A stretch of 64,000 bases of DNA, taken from Ascidia mentula (lineage: Eukaryota; Chordata; Ascidiacea; Phlebobranchia; Ascidiidae). The first letter of the stretch is position 1; every line of letters starts with the position of its first letter. The position numbers and the translations under genes were made by a program. Positions 47,301 to 59,391 of this stretch are shown here, one piece after another. The stretch covers positions 20,722,001 through 20,786,000 of the forward strand of contig OX387201.1 in NCBI GenBank assembly GCA_947561715.1. Reading direction: 5' to 3'. Below the pieces are notes generated by a model. That model searched no databases. It worked only from the letters and a program-made list of their open reading frames with translations, and had not been told where the DNA came from.

Positions 47301-47667
47301 AAATTACCTTTCCAAGTCAAAGAACAACAAAAGAGAGTTCCACATCTTATCTTCAAAAATAATTGAAGTTGTCTGACTTAAAAATTCTAAAACGTTTGCT
47401 GATGAAAATTCTATAAATCATGACAACCAATCACCAAATAAACAATACTGGTATTTCTTTTTCCATACCATGTAACTATATGTCCCAATAACTCTATCTT
47501 ACCTTAATATATGTGTGTGTGCAGAGGTGGAAAAAGCATTGGAATCAGAAGGTGTCCAGGATATGAAAGGTGTTTACATAGCAGTTGGATTCATCGTCGT
47601 TCTGCTTATTATTGTGCTTGGGTTGGTTGCTTGGTTTATGAGACGTCGTTTCAACAAGGATGTTTAA
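41346..47667 (+). CDS. Zona pellucida domain transmembrane protein with EGF domain
   Basis: Start ATG 41346 opens a signal peptide (MEIIFLLCLFRHVAGFVPAA). Clear exons follow: 42040-42214, 42375-42568, 42680-42818, 43789-43954, 45336-45516, 46283-46489, 46710-46811, 47128-47230 and 47525-47667. Exons 42040-43954 give an extracellular region with NYTVTS and NFTIS glycosylation sites and possible CUB-like character. Exons 45336-46489 carry the ZP part (ITIRFELFSDEQ, QVPNFVYAKVD, FGSFKFRSFVW, LYAHCYVQLCD). Then come a furin site RRERRS, an EGF-like domain (NGGCTDFCNEE, VQCSCFKG), a membrane helix (YIAVGFIVVLLIIVLGLVAW) and tail RRRFNKDV. ZP proteins build extracellular filaments such as egg coats. 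Exon phases do not fit between 42818-43789 and 43954-45336, so at least one exon is missed there. Confidence 0.75.
42819..43788. other. Intron of the ZP gene, nothing recognised
   Basis: AT-rich intronic DNA. A missing small exon must lie here or near 43715 (an acceptor-like TTTTTTATAG), because the flanking exons end in phase 1 and begin needing phase 2. No repeat or second gene is seen. Confidence 0.4.
44090..44680 (+). repeat. Inserted repeat in a ZP-gene intron; part has an inverted relative at 48180
   Basis: 44090-44400 is GC-richer than its surroundings (CTGTCGCCCCCC, GTCTCGGGCGTCGCACCC) and looks like a foreign mobile-element fragment of unknown type. 44465-44670 contains GGCTAGCATTTTTTCAC, GACATCACAAC, GGGCATTCGTTGAACGCGTG and GTTGTGCAGCGACACTA. 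The same string order occurs reverse-complemented at 48180-48355, so both are copies of one dispersed repeat. No coding frame is seen. Confidence 0.6.
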
Positions 47668-48929
47668 TGTGATAACTGAAGACATAAGTGTACCCTGCGT
47701 GTAACTAACTGACTGATTTAATTAACAGCTTAACGTATATTTGTATAATCCCGTGTATAACGCACACTTTTGTATCTTGCTGCAAAAATACAACCTGACA
47801 TATATCTGTGTGTGTAGAATTGTTGCTTTATAAGAGATTAGTTTCAAAGTGCTGCGTTGTCTCCAAGCACAATCCAACCACTCAACTTAAAAAAAAATAA
47901 CGCTAACACCGCTTGTGAAATCACGTGATGTTATCGAAATACAATATGCCTGACAGCAACAGAAACATAAAATAGTATTTGAACATACGCATAGCAATGT
48001 CTATTCATTGCACCAAGAAGTATCAAGATTCACTTTTAACATGAGATTATCGCTATTATGGAAAACGCCGTTTGGCAGAAGGTTATTTAACGAAAGGGAG
48101 TTTACTTATCTAAGTAAGAGTCACTTGTTTGCGGAAGAATTTGCTTCATACCATATGGCGCTGATGTACAGCGACATGGTCTATGTCTAGTGTCGCCGCA
48201 CAACATATGTGCATACAAAAATCCCAAACTTACAACTTTGTTGTGCCTGAGAGTTAAAACCAAATCATTATAATCACGCGTTCAATGAATGCCCAAGTTG
48301 TGATGTCAAACGAAACGACATGGGTGAAAAAGTGCTAGCCAGTAGATGCAACGACATTATAGCTGTGTTATAAACCATGTTATGTAGGCAATCAAGCGAT
48401 ATAGTTAACTTAGGCAACCAAACTAACTACGTAAATAGTTATATTAAACATAGGTACTTCTTGCAAATAATAAATAACGTTAATTTAAACACAAATACTT
48501 GTTTCGCAAATGATAAATAAAGCTAAAATAAACATAACTACTTTTAGTTAATCGGAAAACAAAGACTTGGATTTCAACATAAACAACATATTTGGGGCAC
48601 TTACGTAATCTAGCAATATAAACAACTGACGTAATCGACCAAATCGGTAAGCAAGTTCAAGTTGCGCAATAAGGTATATTTGGTAATCATCGACCCCTTT
48701 AAAAATCACGAGGGTCAGCGTTCACGTCGTCAATATTTAACTGTAGTTCATGCGGATCTAAATATAATAAAAGTAGAAATGATTGTGAAATAACTTCAGG
48801 AAAGACAAAGAAACAAACAACCAAAATATGTTACGGAGAATTCTTACCATCAACGAGCATTACCAGTTCATCTGTGGTGCAGTTGTCTGACGTTGGTTTA
48901 TTTCTTATCTGGTAAACCAAACCAAACAC
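47668..48929. other. Intergenic spacer between the convergent ZP and ankyrin/armadillo genes
   Basis: AT-rich DNA with no recognised gene. A reverse-oriented copy of the repeat from the ZP intron lies at 48180-48355 (GTCGCCGCACAAC, TCACGCGTTCAATGAATGCCC, GTGCTAGCCAG). 48400-48620 is a run of loosely repeated AAATAA/AACATA motifs. The 60-residue frame at 48008-48190 has no recognisable features. Confidence 0.5.
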
Positions 48930-51900
48930 ACCTTAATGTTGGTTTGTATTCTGTTGGCTTGTTTCGAGAGATGCTTGATAACCGTCGCCAGACATTGATC
49001 CAGCAAAGCACGTTCTCTGAGCAGTGATGCGTGACTGAAAAAATATTTGTAACGGTTTTAAGGTACAACATACTATTTGAATCAACAAATCAAGCACTCA
49101 GCCTAAGGTGAGGTTCTTGAGCAAACATGTACGTTATCATGTCCTAAATAACAAACAACCTTGGTTGGAATTTGTATGTGTTGATGTCTTTGAAAAGGTC
49201 GGACTACGAACAACGCTGTGTAAATATCTCAATCCGCTACTGCGTCAAACAGCAAAGTTATCTGCGTATTCGATAATTTACCCAACAATATATTGTCAAT
49301 CTCTCCGCCGTCGACTCACTCGCTTTGTCCGCAGTAAGATTGTGACGCAACAAATATCAGCTGTCCAGCCAAGCGGAACCAGTAATTCCTCTCTCAGCAG
49401 CGAAACAAAATGCGGAACTAAATTCACAATCGTTGCCTGTGGCAGCATTTGTGAGGAAACTGTTACTTTGTGAAAGCGGATTCCTTTATTCGTTTTTAAG
49501 TGTAGCAGCAAGTTCTTAAACAAACTAATTCCCAAGAAAATTGTAAACAAAATTCGTCTCTTGCACGCTTCAGTGATTTTCCAACACGAACAGCGATTTT
49601 ATCCTCGCAACCAGAACATTAACTTTTCCAATGCTGATTGCTGACTTGCAACATAGAATACTGTTTTAGTATTCTATGCTTGCAATAATTACCTAATTTT
49701 TTTGTATACACAAAATAGGCAGATTGAATAAAGTTGATGTACATTTTGCATGAACGAGCAATATTCTATATTACAAATATTCGGTTGGAAGCCAACAATT
49801 TATTGTAGTAAAGCTACTCGATTTCTACAAAAATTTAAGGTAAATATGCATATGTCTAACTTTGTCAAACAATCTTTACTAAGTGCACACGATGCAATTA
49901 TGAGTAAAAAAATGTTACATCAGTGGAAGAATCTGGGATGTTCACAGTTTTATAAATCTCACAAAACGTGTCACTTCAAAAGAAAATGCAAGAACATAAA
50001 AAAACAGCATCGTATCTTTCACATAATACAGGAAGCATACAAATTTTCACAGTGAAATATTTACAAACTACACGAACTTGTCGCGCAACTGCATACAATG
50101 TTTTGAACCTGACAAGAAAAGAAAAACAGGAAACTGTTGTTCTAAAATAAGTAAAACTTGGGAACAGAAAAGTTTTATTTGTTTGTGGAAACTTTTCTGT
50201 TGGCCGGGGAAATCGAACGTGCTCTCATCGTCCGGTGAGCAGCTCTGAAAAATCCATATTTCAGTGTTCCTGTATTTTAACGCACACTACGAGGCATTTC
50301 CTACCCGTTAACATGTAAGGTGTTTCCCCTCGTTTGCGATGTGTGAGGTCTTGGCGGCCCTGAATAAACAAAGGTTGATATTTTTATGATTGAAACAAAC
50401 CCCAGAACTTTTGCTGCATGAAAGCTTGTGTCTAAGCTCAGTAGAAATGTGCGTTAACACAAATTGTAACGAACTTACTCCTCTTTTCTTTAACAATCGG
50501 CAAACCGATGGTCGCCTGTCGTTTAAACTCGGCCACAAACTCATCAGACACTTTTCCATCTTCACCCAAATTATCCGTAAGAGTGACGTAAAGGCCTTCA
50601 GTCGCTCTACATGACGTCATCAACTCTCTGCTCGCCGTTCGGTTGAAAGATAAATATCCTAAAAATGTCATCATAAAGTTTAAACCACGTGGAAATAGAT
50701 AAATGTCAATGTAATACATAAGGTAATAGGGAAACCAAGTGCATGTTTTCCTAAACAATCTCACGTTATTTTGTCACCCGACAACTCCATAGAAATCATA
50801 TATAGACAACCAACCTAATGCCTGGGCAGCAGTTTGTCGAATCAACTGATTCTCCGACTTCACTTTACCAAGAAGTTTCTCCACAGCGCCGCAAGTGACG
50901 ATGGCTTCAGGAACGCCCGCCCTCGTGTGGGCGAGTGACGCAAGATAATCCGCTGTAATACGTCATCATTACGTCATCTTTCTTTCATGTGAAACTACAA
51001 ATCACCCAAAAAGTCGAATATATATTTCAACACGTACCTGCCATTGCCACTACGTCATCGTTGACGTCATCGAGGAAGTTGACGAGCGTAATGACGCCTC
51101 TAGCGGAAGATTCGACAAGGGAAGTGTTTGTTATGATGCGAGCGAGAACAACCAGCTGTTAAATACACAACTGCTATAACTTAAAACCACTTCCTCCACG
51201 CTTTCGTCCCACATAAACCACAAGGTTTATATTATTGCATGAGGTTTTAATTCATCTCACAAAGCTTTCTCAGATACAAGATATTTCTTTCCAACTTTAC
51301 CTGAAAAGCTGCGGTAGTTTTAAAAATCGGATCCTTGCACCGAAATAAATCCTCAAACGTTATGAGGCTCAAACCACCCAAGCGTGAAATCCGTTGTTGT
51401 TGTTGGATTCGGTTGAATGCGAACATGGTTAGTGCGGATACTGCTTGTAATTTCACCGCCTTAAAAAGAACAAAACATATTTAGTAAAAATTACTTCCAA
51501 TTCGTTCACACATAAACTATGCACACGCAATTAACTTTATCGCCAATTATTTGCACGTAAATTTCAATAGAAAGTAAATACCCTGGCTTAAAGCAAGCTT
51601 CGCAGATTCAACAGGAGTTGTAGGAAACAAGTAGTAGAGGTGGGGATTACCCACCCGGTGCTATATATTGAGCATTCTTTATTACATCACAAAGGTTTTA
51701 CAACAAACCCATCATACTGGGCGAGTTGCAAACTTGCAGAATAATTTCGAATCCGAATCCGTCCAATTCGTTCAGTTTGTCTTCGTTCTCCTGACAACCG
51801 CTAACAAGACACGATAAACAATGGAGAAGATCGACCTTTAGAACAAACATATTTTGTTTAATCGCGACCCTATGACGTAATTTCTGGCATCGCGTCACCT

Positions 51901-54900
51901 GCATCTTCTCGTCACGTGACGTTTTCCACACTCTGTTGACCAGCAGCTCAATGGCGCCCTCTTCGGCAATTGTGAGTTGAGAGTTCTTGTTGTTTATGTG
52001 GGCTACACCTGGACCGATGTGAAAATAAAGTGAAATAATAATAAACAAATTTATCAAAAACAAACTTTAGGAAATTCACTGATTTTACAAACACAAAATA
52101 TTGCATTCTGAACGAAACCAATATTTTCTAATAGTTAAAAAAAACCAACACCAGACGTTCAAACTCCCTCTAACGCTTTAGGAAACAAAAAAGCGTTCAC
52201 GCGCAGCCATTGTCGTTATTATAATACCTGAAATGCACGCTACAGAGGTAGGAAAAATTGTCACGCACCAAAGCACATCTTGTTGATAGCATCCAGTGTT
52301 CCCATGACGACTTTCCGACTGGTTTTCTCCAACCTGAGCAACCGGATGAGCGGAGGGATAGTGTTGTCACGTGACAAACGCGCCTGACTCGATGAACTTT
52401 TCCAGCTCCATGCTGCCACCGCCTGGCAACCTACAAACGAGTCAATACATTCCAGCCATTGACATCATAAAATCGTTTTGCTAAAATACTCCGCGAAGAA
52501 CCTATTTAGCGACAACTTCCACTGATTGGGATCTTGTGTTTCCTGAACTCATTTTGTTTTACCGACATACACTGTTTTATTTTTAATATTATTCGTTTGT
52601 TTTATTTCAAATATCAGAAATAAAGCAACTTTTTACCGATCAACTGAAGCGTGTCGGATTTGCTGAGTAACATGTCAATGATTTGACTCGTCCCGATTCT
52701 GCGAGCAATTGCTCTCTGCTGCTCAGGGTGGTGACCGGCCAACGACCACAGTGCGCATGCGCCGCGTTCCTTCACCTCATCCGACCAAATCTGTTACGAA
52801 AATGAAAGTTGATGGAAATCTTTGCATTGGCTTGATTAATGTTTTTTTGCAAAATGGAAAGGAAAAATCAAAAAATGCCGGAAAAGAGTTCCACTAAAAG
52901 TCACTAGGTTTTAATAAGAAATTTCTTTAAACTCGACAAACTTGATTTTTGTAACTTCATTCTCTACTTACTTGAAACAGACGACACAGAGCGGTCGGAG
53001 CTTCTTCTAACGACGCCTCGTGTTGGGCTCCCTGGTTCCCTCTAGTGATGCATCCAACAGCAAGCGCAGCTTTCATCTGAGCGGGAATGCAATGACCTCG
53101 AAATATCGCCACCAGCGGCGCCAACACTCCGATTTGAACAAATTCGTTCTGTGTAAAATCTTTGGTTAAATTTTTAACTTTCTGACATTCAGGAAACAAC
53201 AAAAAAAAACAATTTTAATATTTCAGTAAATCTTTTGCAAAAATAACACTGGCCAAACAAAATGATTACTGCAAGCAATATAACAACGACTTCACTTCTT
53301 GACTGAAATTATTCAATTCTTCAACGGGTTCAAAATCCGACAAGTGTGGATCAATATTTAGGTCACAATTCACAACAAGCTTCATCCCCACACCCGTTAT
53401 ACCTGGTTGTCATCGCAAACAGCAGCAATCGCGTCAGCAGTCGCCGTCTGAAGCGAATTGTCCTTCACCGTGAGAAAATCAACCAGGAACCCGGAAGCTC
53501 CACACTCCATAATTCTCCGCTGGATGTCGCCCGCACCACTCGTGTCTCCCCGACAGAGTGAAGCCAGGGTGTTGATGACGTTGACAAGCACATCCACAAC
53601 CTGGAACAATACAAGCTGGAAAAATACAAGCGGTTTTAAACCAACTGCAATAAATTTAATCCAGAATTCCCCTCCTGTTATTTCTGACTCACGTCAACTT
53701 GGAGGAGTTCAACTAACGGCCGGATACCACAATGTGCGGCGATGCGTGACGCGTTGTCATCCACGTGGGCGAGATCCGAGAGAACGACGGAGGAACGCGA
53801 TTGAATCTCGCATCTCTCATCCGTATATTCCAGATCCTGGTTCTCCGGATCAAGATCGTGGGAGGCCATGGGTTTTAACAGAGAAATAAGAGCTGCTAAA
53901 AATAGTTCCCGATTGAAAAGAAACAAGTCTGACCAATCGACGGCATATTCAATATATTTTACACTTAACTTAATCAAATGCTGTACGATAAGCAGACATT
54001 GCACAAATTACATAATTTTTACACAAAGTTACAGCAGACATGAACAGAAAACGTGATACATAAAATAGCACCGATAAAACCATGAGGGTTTCCGAGTCAG
54101 AAACACAATTTCTCTTCCGTTTTTACGTGGTTTTCAAAAAAATATTGAACAGATATTTAAATACGATTTCTATCCTGACAAAAGTGAAATATTAACCACG
54201 TGACTTAACACCTACTTGGAATCGCTCCAGCGTTCGCAATCTCAACTCTGACGTCATCCTGTTCCGACATGAGGCAAATAACAGAACAAGCGAGTGATCT
54301 TATGGGTGAAGTCGTCTCGTCTTCCAAATCCTTCCCCAAACCTTCAACACAAATGTTCACTGAGTCCTCGACCACAAAGTTTTGGGATTTCTGGAGTTAC
54401 AACTTGGACGCCAACCCCAAACACACACTCGGTGCATCCGCGTAAAGATTTACCGAAGCTTATAGCGGGAATAAAAACGTTGCAGCGACATCTAGCGGCA
54501 AACAACACACGTCTTTTAGTGAGTGCCAGTCAGGTTTAGTGGGTGTTTCGACCAATAGGTCTCATCAGTGCAACTTTTGGGGCCAGTGACGAAACATCCG
54601 GGCGAACACCACGCACAGTCGCCGGCATAACTTTAAATTTAATTTATCCGACGAATAACATGTGCCCACATGGACCACAGTTAAAAACCAAACAGAATCA
54701 AGTGACATAATTCCTGACTTGGGTGTTCTTCTTGCGCTCCGGAGCAAATTAACAAGAGGAGGAACTGCATCAGCCGCCAACAGAGGGCGCCAGTAAGTCG
54801 GTGTGCGATGAAGCAGAACCTCGAGGCAACGAAGCGAAGCGTCTTGGCGGGAAACGAATCGGCATACCAGCATTCCTTAAATAGAAAATTTGTTTTTTGT

Positions 54901-55381
54901 GAGGTTGCAATAATGTTAGGGAATAATAAATAAATAAATAAATTGTCACATTTTCCACACACAGAGTTTCTGACTTATTCCGAAAATAAACAAAATTTAC
55001 ACAAATTTACAACATACAACCGATGAAACCAAAGTTCCTAAAAGAGTCATCCACCCTGTTATTAAATTGGTGAATACATACGCATATACACAAAGCATCG
55101 TCAGCGTAATTTTAGTATGTCATGGTGCTATTACGCAACCAGTGACGTCACTCACCAACTAATGCTGGCCACACGTTTAAACTTTCCTCGTCATCACCAT
55201 CCTTCCTCCCCTCCAAACTAATCAAATATTTGATGACGTCAGTGTTGTAACTGAGGGCTGCTCTTTGCACGGGACCGTCACTGTTGACGTCACGCGATCG
55301 CACGGTGGCGCCAGACTTGATGAGAAATTTGAGGCAATCGTGCGCCCCACTTGGGGCAGCAACGAGCAGTGGTGTAGCGTT
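48930..55381 (-). CDS. ANKAR: Ankyrin and armadillo repeat protein (ANKAR-like), 5' end not found
   Basis: Reverse-strand exons: 55381-55160 (ankyrin: DNATPLLVAAPSGAHDCLKF, ALSYNTDVIKYLISL), 54880-54720 (APLLAADAV-type arm: RPLLAADAVPPLVNLLRSA), 54390-54216 (RSLACSVICLMSEQDDVR), 53899-53695, 53603-53402, 53151-52975 (KAALAVGCITRGN), 52794-52642 (GACALWSLAGHHPEQQ), 52434-52271, 52013-51903, 51832-51725, 51459-51301, 51154-51041, 50950-50814, 50657-50484 and probably 49021-48930. Most exons are about one armadillo repeat long and end in GTAAGT-like donors. The order ankyrin then armadillo matches ANKAR, a poorly studied protein of ciliated animals. Only the last ankyrin part is in the window: upstream DNA holds a SINE and the aldehyde-oxidase relic. 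Exon borders were read by eye and the 3' end is uncertain. Confidence 0.62.
49022..50483. other. Long 3' intron of the ankyrin/armadillo gene
   Basis: Mostly non-coding. A 121-residue forward frame (49108-49473) and a reverse frame (49550-49296) overlap here; neither shows a known domain. The reverse frame could be an extra exon of the armadillo gene but lacks the repeat pattern. 49640-49690 is a short inverted repeat around TAGAATACTGTTTTAGTATTCTA. Confidence 0.4.
54540..54572 (-). ncRNA. Hammerhead-like core in an intron
   Basis: The reverse strand reads CTGATGA, GACC TATT GGTC, GAAAC: a perfect hammerhead core with a four-pair stem II. No good stem III with a GTC-type cleavage site follows closely, so it is probably a retroelement remnant. 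It lies between the 54720 and 54390 exons of the ankyrin/armadillo gene. Confidence 0.42.
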
Positions 55382-55424
55382 GTCCCTGTTTCAACAACAT
55401 TGGTGAAGGCGCTCGACGTTATAT

Positions 55425-55490
55425 TAAGCAAAACACTCCTGATCGGAATTCATGGCAAGGAGAGTCAGGGTTCGAACCCCGGTGTGGTAA
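55425..55490 (+). repeat. tRNA-derived SINE-like fragment
   Basis: The forward strand has the tRNA B box and T arm GGTTCGAACCCCGGTGTGGT followed by an A-rich tail. No matching 5' acceptor strand or A box is found, so this is not a tRNA gene. The 3' end closely resembles the SINE-like insertion at 59392-59605, which is on the opposite strand. Confidence 0.5.
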
Positions 55491-55499
55491 AAAATCAGC

Positions 55500-56519
55500 A
55501 GCTGTTTTTCATTAAATTCCCATTTTCGTGACGTATTTGTTTCATTGATGACGAAATTAGCAGTGGTTGGATACCGGGTTAGTTTAAATAAGTGCATATA
55601 CACAGGGATGAGTCAGACCTAACCCGAATATCGTACGTGGAATGCGCTCCACTCAGATTGTAACAACGTCGCTAGGAATCACACACCTGTTTATATAATA
55701 ATGTCGCTGTTTCTTTTGAGACCAATTAGAATTGATGACGCAACTCTAGCAATATATGATAAATGTGCGGCAAGTTTAAAGTAAAAATAAACTAGGTTGA
55801 TATATACTGGTTAGTACAGTAATTATGGATGTGTGTTAGATATGCGAAGACATGCACGCACTGTTTCAATCTATAAAGGTCTCATCAGTGCAGCTGGTGA
55901 CTGTGACACTGGCTGGGACAACTTGGATACTGACAGGGACACAGATTTCAACTTCATGGTGTCTGTGGTGTAAGTGTGCATGGTAGTCTACAAGCTAACC
56001 CAGTGCCACAGTCACATCAAACTGCACTAATGAGACCTTTTGGGATAAAATATTGTGTGCAATATTGGATCATTGGATTATTATGGCTCTTTACTGCTTG
56101 TAAGGAAGAAACACATTTTGTGCTTGTTTTGTAGTTTGACTGATTCTGTTTGAAGTCAGAACACTGCACTTCATTATAGATTTAAAGTATAAGCTGGTTT
56201 AGTGCATTTTTACAACATGTTACAATATAAACTTATTGATGTTTGTTGTTTAAACAAACATTTGCCTGAATACTCAGGGCTATAGGGTGAGAAATTCTTA
56301 CCACAAACAAACCAAAGTTTGGGTCAACTTCTGACAAATGCAAGTTGAATTATAACCACAATTACTTTAATCATTATCACAGCATTGTTTTGACCCCAAA
56401 CTTATTGTACCTCATTTTTATGCCTTCATTTTAACACAAACCATAGGTTCAAGTATTTTCCCATGGATCATCATGAGATCACAAACAAAAAAACAGAAAT
56501 TTGTCGTGTCAGACTTACC
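55500..56519. other. Spacer with a repeat relic and a hammerhead-like motif
   Basis: No gene is recognised. On the reverse strand 55888-55863 reads CTGATGAGACC, a loop, then GATTGAAAC, a weakened hammerhead core. About 130 bases further on, 55990-56040 repeats part of the same sequence in inverted order (CAGTGCCACAGTCAC, CACTAATGAGACC), so a pair of inverted relics is present. Further aldehyde-oxidase exons would be expected in 56000-56500 but none is visible. Confidence 0.4.
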
Positions 56520-57780
56520 AGAAGCAGTGTTTCCACAAACTATTTGAGCAGTCGGTTGGGATTTGAGAACTGCAACTAAATCATTAAACGAAGTTGGTCA
56601 GATCCATGAAGTTCCACCAATAAATAATTCAAGCCGGGTTGCTTTTTGTTGCACCAACTTTTGTTACTTGCATTTTAAATGACATAAATCCTGTTGTTTA
56701 ATTAAAGTATTTGTTGGTCACAGAAAAGGAATCAGAAAGTTTGTACATTTTATTGCATGTTGTACCTCAATGTCTGAACATTTTCCAGCAGTTTTGGGTC
56801 AGCATCTGTTGCAAAAGATTTCATTGCATCAAGTATGGGACGATATCATGTACAACGACAAATGTTTCCATCAAAACTATCTTCAACTTTCTGCTCGGTT
56901 GGAGTTGGATCTTCTGATAAAAGGCTAAAAAGACAAGAGGGTTACTTTATGGTTTTATTGGCAACTACATATAAACATGCATATACTGCAATGATTTAAT
57001 ATAATAAGCACAGTTGTGTTTGAAAGGCCAGAAAAACATACTCTGAATAACCCACCACAAATTTTCTGTGTATTCTAATTTATAAGCGAACCTGTACATA
57101 TTCATGACAACGCCAGGAGTGCAATAACCACACTGTGAACCATCAAACTCAGCTACACGAGTTTGTATTGTATTGTAGCCATCTCTTCGTGACCCAAGTT
57201 CTTCCACAGTTGTTACTCTGCACCCGTCCACTGAAGCAAGCAGGCTGAGGCACTAAATACATTTGTCAATACATAAGATTTTTTATAAATATGCATTTTT
57301 ATGTCAAACACAGTAAAATTAGTTAATGAACAGGAAGCATCTGCATATCAGTTATGATTAAACAACAAACCAAGACATAGAGTTTAACTTTCAACATTCA
57401 CCGAGTTTACAGCTTCTATCTTTCCAGGAGTTTTCTCCATGGCAACCACGCAACATCCACATCCACTCCCTCATAACACATCACTTTTGTTCCAGTGAGT
57501 CCTGGTTGTGATCGGAGCCATGAGTTCAAGCTCATCATGGGATCCACATCATCAACTGAACAAAGCAAACAGGTTTACAACAACTAATAATTTCTACTTC
57601 TATCTTTAACAAACATGTCCACATTTTTTGTGTTATCTGTTGCCAACAACTAAAATTAACTAAATAAAAATGCATTAAAAGCCTTAAAAAAAGAAACGCA
57701 GAAGTTTTTTTGCAAATAAGCTTCAACAAACCTGTATACAGTTGTCCATTTACATGGAATGATATTGAGGTACTTGTCAT
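56520..57780 (-). pseudogene. Aldehyde oxidase/xanthine dehydrogenase-family pseudogene (5' part)
   Basis: Reverse-strand exons 57780-57732 (TSTSISFHVNGQLYTG), 57555-57402 (DPMMSLNSWLRSQPGLTGTK), 57252-57092 (VTTVEELGSRRDG, EFDGSQCGYCTPGVVMNMYR), about 56925-56790 and about 56640-56523 give both [2Fe-2S] domains and the start of the FAD domain (PTSFNDLVAVLKSQPT, CGNTAS) of a molybdo-flavoenzyme. Three lesions disable it: a frameshift at about 57455-57475 inside the first iron-sulfur Cys loop (after VMCYEG), TGA at 56848-56846 in GNICRCT-stop-YRPILDAM where Gly is expected, and TGA at 56600-56598 before PTSF. The molybdenum domain is missing. A frameshift alone could be an assembly error; three together argue for a real pseudogene. 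Confidence 0.82.
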
Positions 57781-58646
57781 TGTACCAAGTATAACCGCCT
57801 AAAGTGGAAGCATAGATAGTTTTTTCGTATTTAAGAATTAGCTACAAAATTTTGTTGACAAAAAATGTACCATCGGTTTTGTTTTAAAATTAATAACCTT
57901 TTACAACGGGGTTGAGAGATAAAATATATAAAAAAATTCACAAATGGCTGACAAACCACAGCAAATCAATACATGGATCCCAGAGTGGAAAGTTTGTTTT
58001 TTGCTCAGAGGATTTTGTATTGGCGATCGTTAACTGCGCAGACGATCGCAACGTTTTTTTCATATGTTAATGCATTAGTTCATTCATATAGTGCAGATTA
58101 TTGGTAAATTTAGCAAAATTGTTTGACATTTTTTCCAGTCTTGAATGGATCATCCAAGATTTTCACAAAGGCAGTACATTTGAAGGACAACCATTGAACA
58201 CCAGCAGAAGTTACAGAGTTGTACGTAATAATTACAGTGTCAAATAAAAATATAAGTGATCGAAAAAGTGGTCAAATATGAAATATTGCCAAATGCAATT
58301 TAAACTGCCTGCAAGAATTCCGTCAAATTTGAAGAATTTGTCAGAAACAACCAATCTGGGGGCTTACCTATATAACAACTAATTGTAACGAAAAAATCAA
58401 GCAATTCAAAACAGACCACATAAAACCATGCTGATGATAAATCATAAGGTTCACAGGCTTCGCAGCCAAGGCCTTGCTATGCGTAAGCATGGCATTACTT
58501 CTGCGTTGTCTGATGATAAATCTTGATAATATAAATTTAAAATTAACGTGAAAACAAAAACATTTGCAAATCAGAAGAAATACACAAGAGCTCTTACAGC
58601 ATTGGAATTAAATCTCGCTGGCAAACTCTCTGCGACGCTTAGCTTA
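57781..58646. other. Spacer, nothing recognised
   Basis: AT-rich DNA upstream of the aldehyde-oxidase relic and before the second duplicated block. It would have held the promoter of that gene. No coding sequence, RNA gene or mobile element is seen. Confidence 0.5.
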
Positions 58647-59391
58647 AAAGTCATCATTCATTTGTTTTTCTGAGTTTCCATTTTTTCCTTAAAACGTGAC
58701 TTGGCACTGGACCGATAGGGGATTTCCCAATTCGCAAAAATAGTGACGTCAGCTATTTTTAATGATCAGAAATGGTTGGTCTTCAGGGTCCTTTTAACTG
58801 ACGCCACAATTTTATCTGTTTCTTTCCATAACAATACATTTTCCAAACAGATATAGAAACAAAATTTGTGTCCGAAGAGAACCTCCCCTTACGCGAAACC
58901 CTGTGTAGGTTTTAAATTACGCCTCAACTTCTATGTAACGGTTACGACCCACTGAAACTAAACACACCCTGTCTCCTCGCAACCAGCATTCAGTTGCTAA
59001 GTGTGTAGCAGTTTGCTGATTCACCGAAGGTTTGCAAGGGTTAATATTTGTCACTAAGCTTGTTCTAGCTGACTTTGCGAGCAATCAGTTGAGAAACCGT
59101 GAAACTCTGGCTTATTTTAAAGTGGACAGGGGTCTACTTTAATATTGAACAGAGAAAACGATATGCGGAAACGGTTTGAGTTATAGTAAAAGTTAAAAAG
59201 AAACATTTTATGATTATGATGATACATGCGATCAATCAACTCACCAAAGTTGGAATTTAAGGATGTAATTTAATGGTTCTCAAACTGGTCGTCGTGTTAC
59301 CTCGGTGCGTTGTTTCGAATATCCAAGGGCGTCGGGTAACTTAAAACCCGGCCTTTCACAATAATCAGTGGTCACAAGTACTGTGAATATC

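Noticed and set aside
49108-49473. A 121-residue forward ORF
   Set aside because: No recognisable domain, no leader and no splice context. It lies in the long intron of the reverse-strand armadillo gene.
56598-56848. Selenocysteine or readthrough at the two TGA codons of the oxidase relic
   Set aside because: The expected residues are Gly and probably Arg, both one base from TGA, and there is also a frameshift. Simple decay explains all three.
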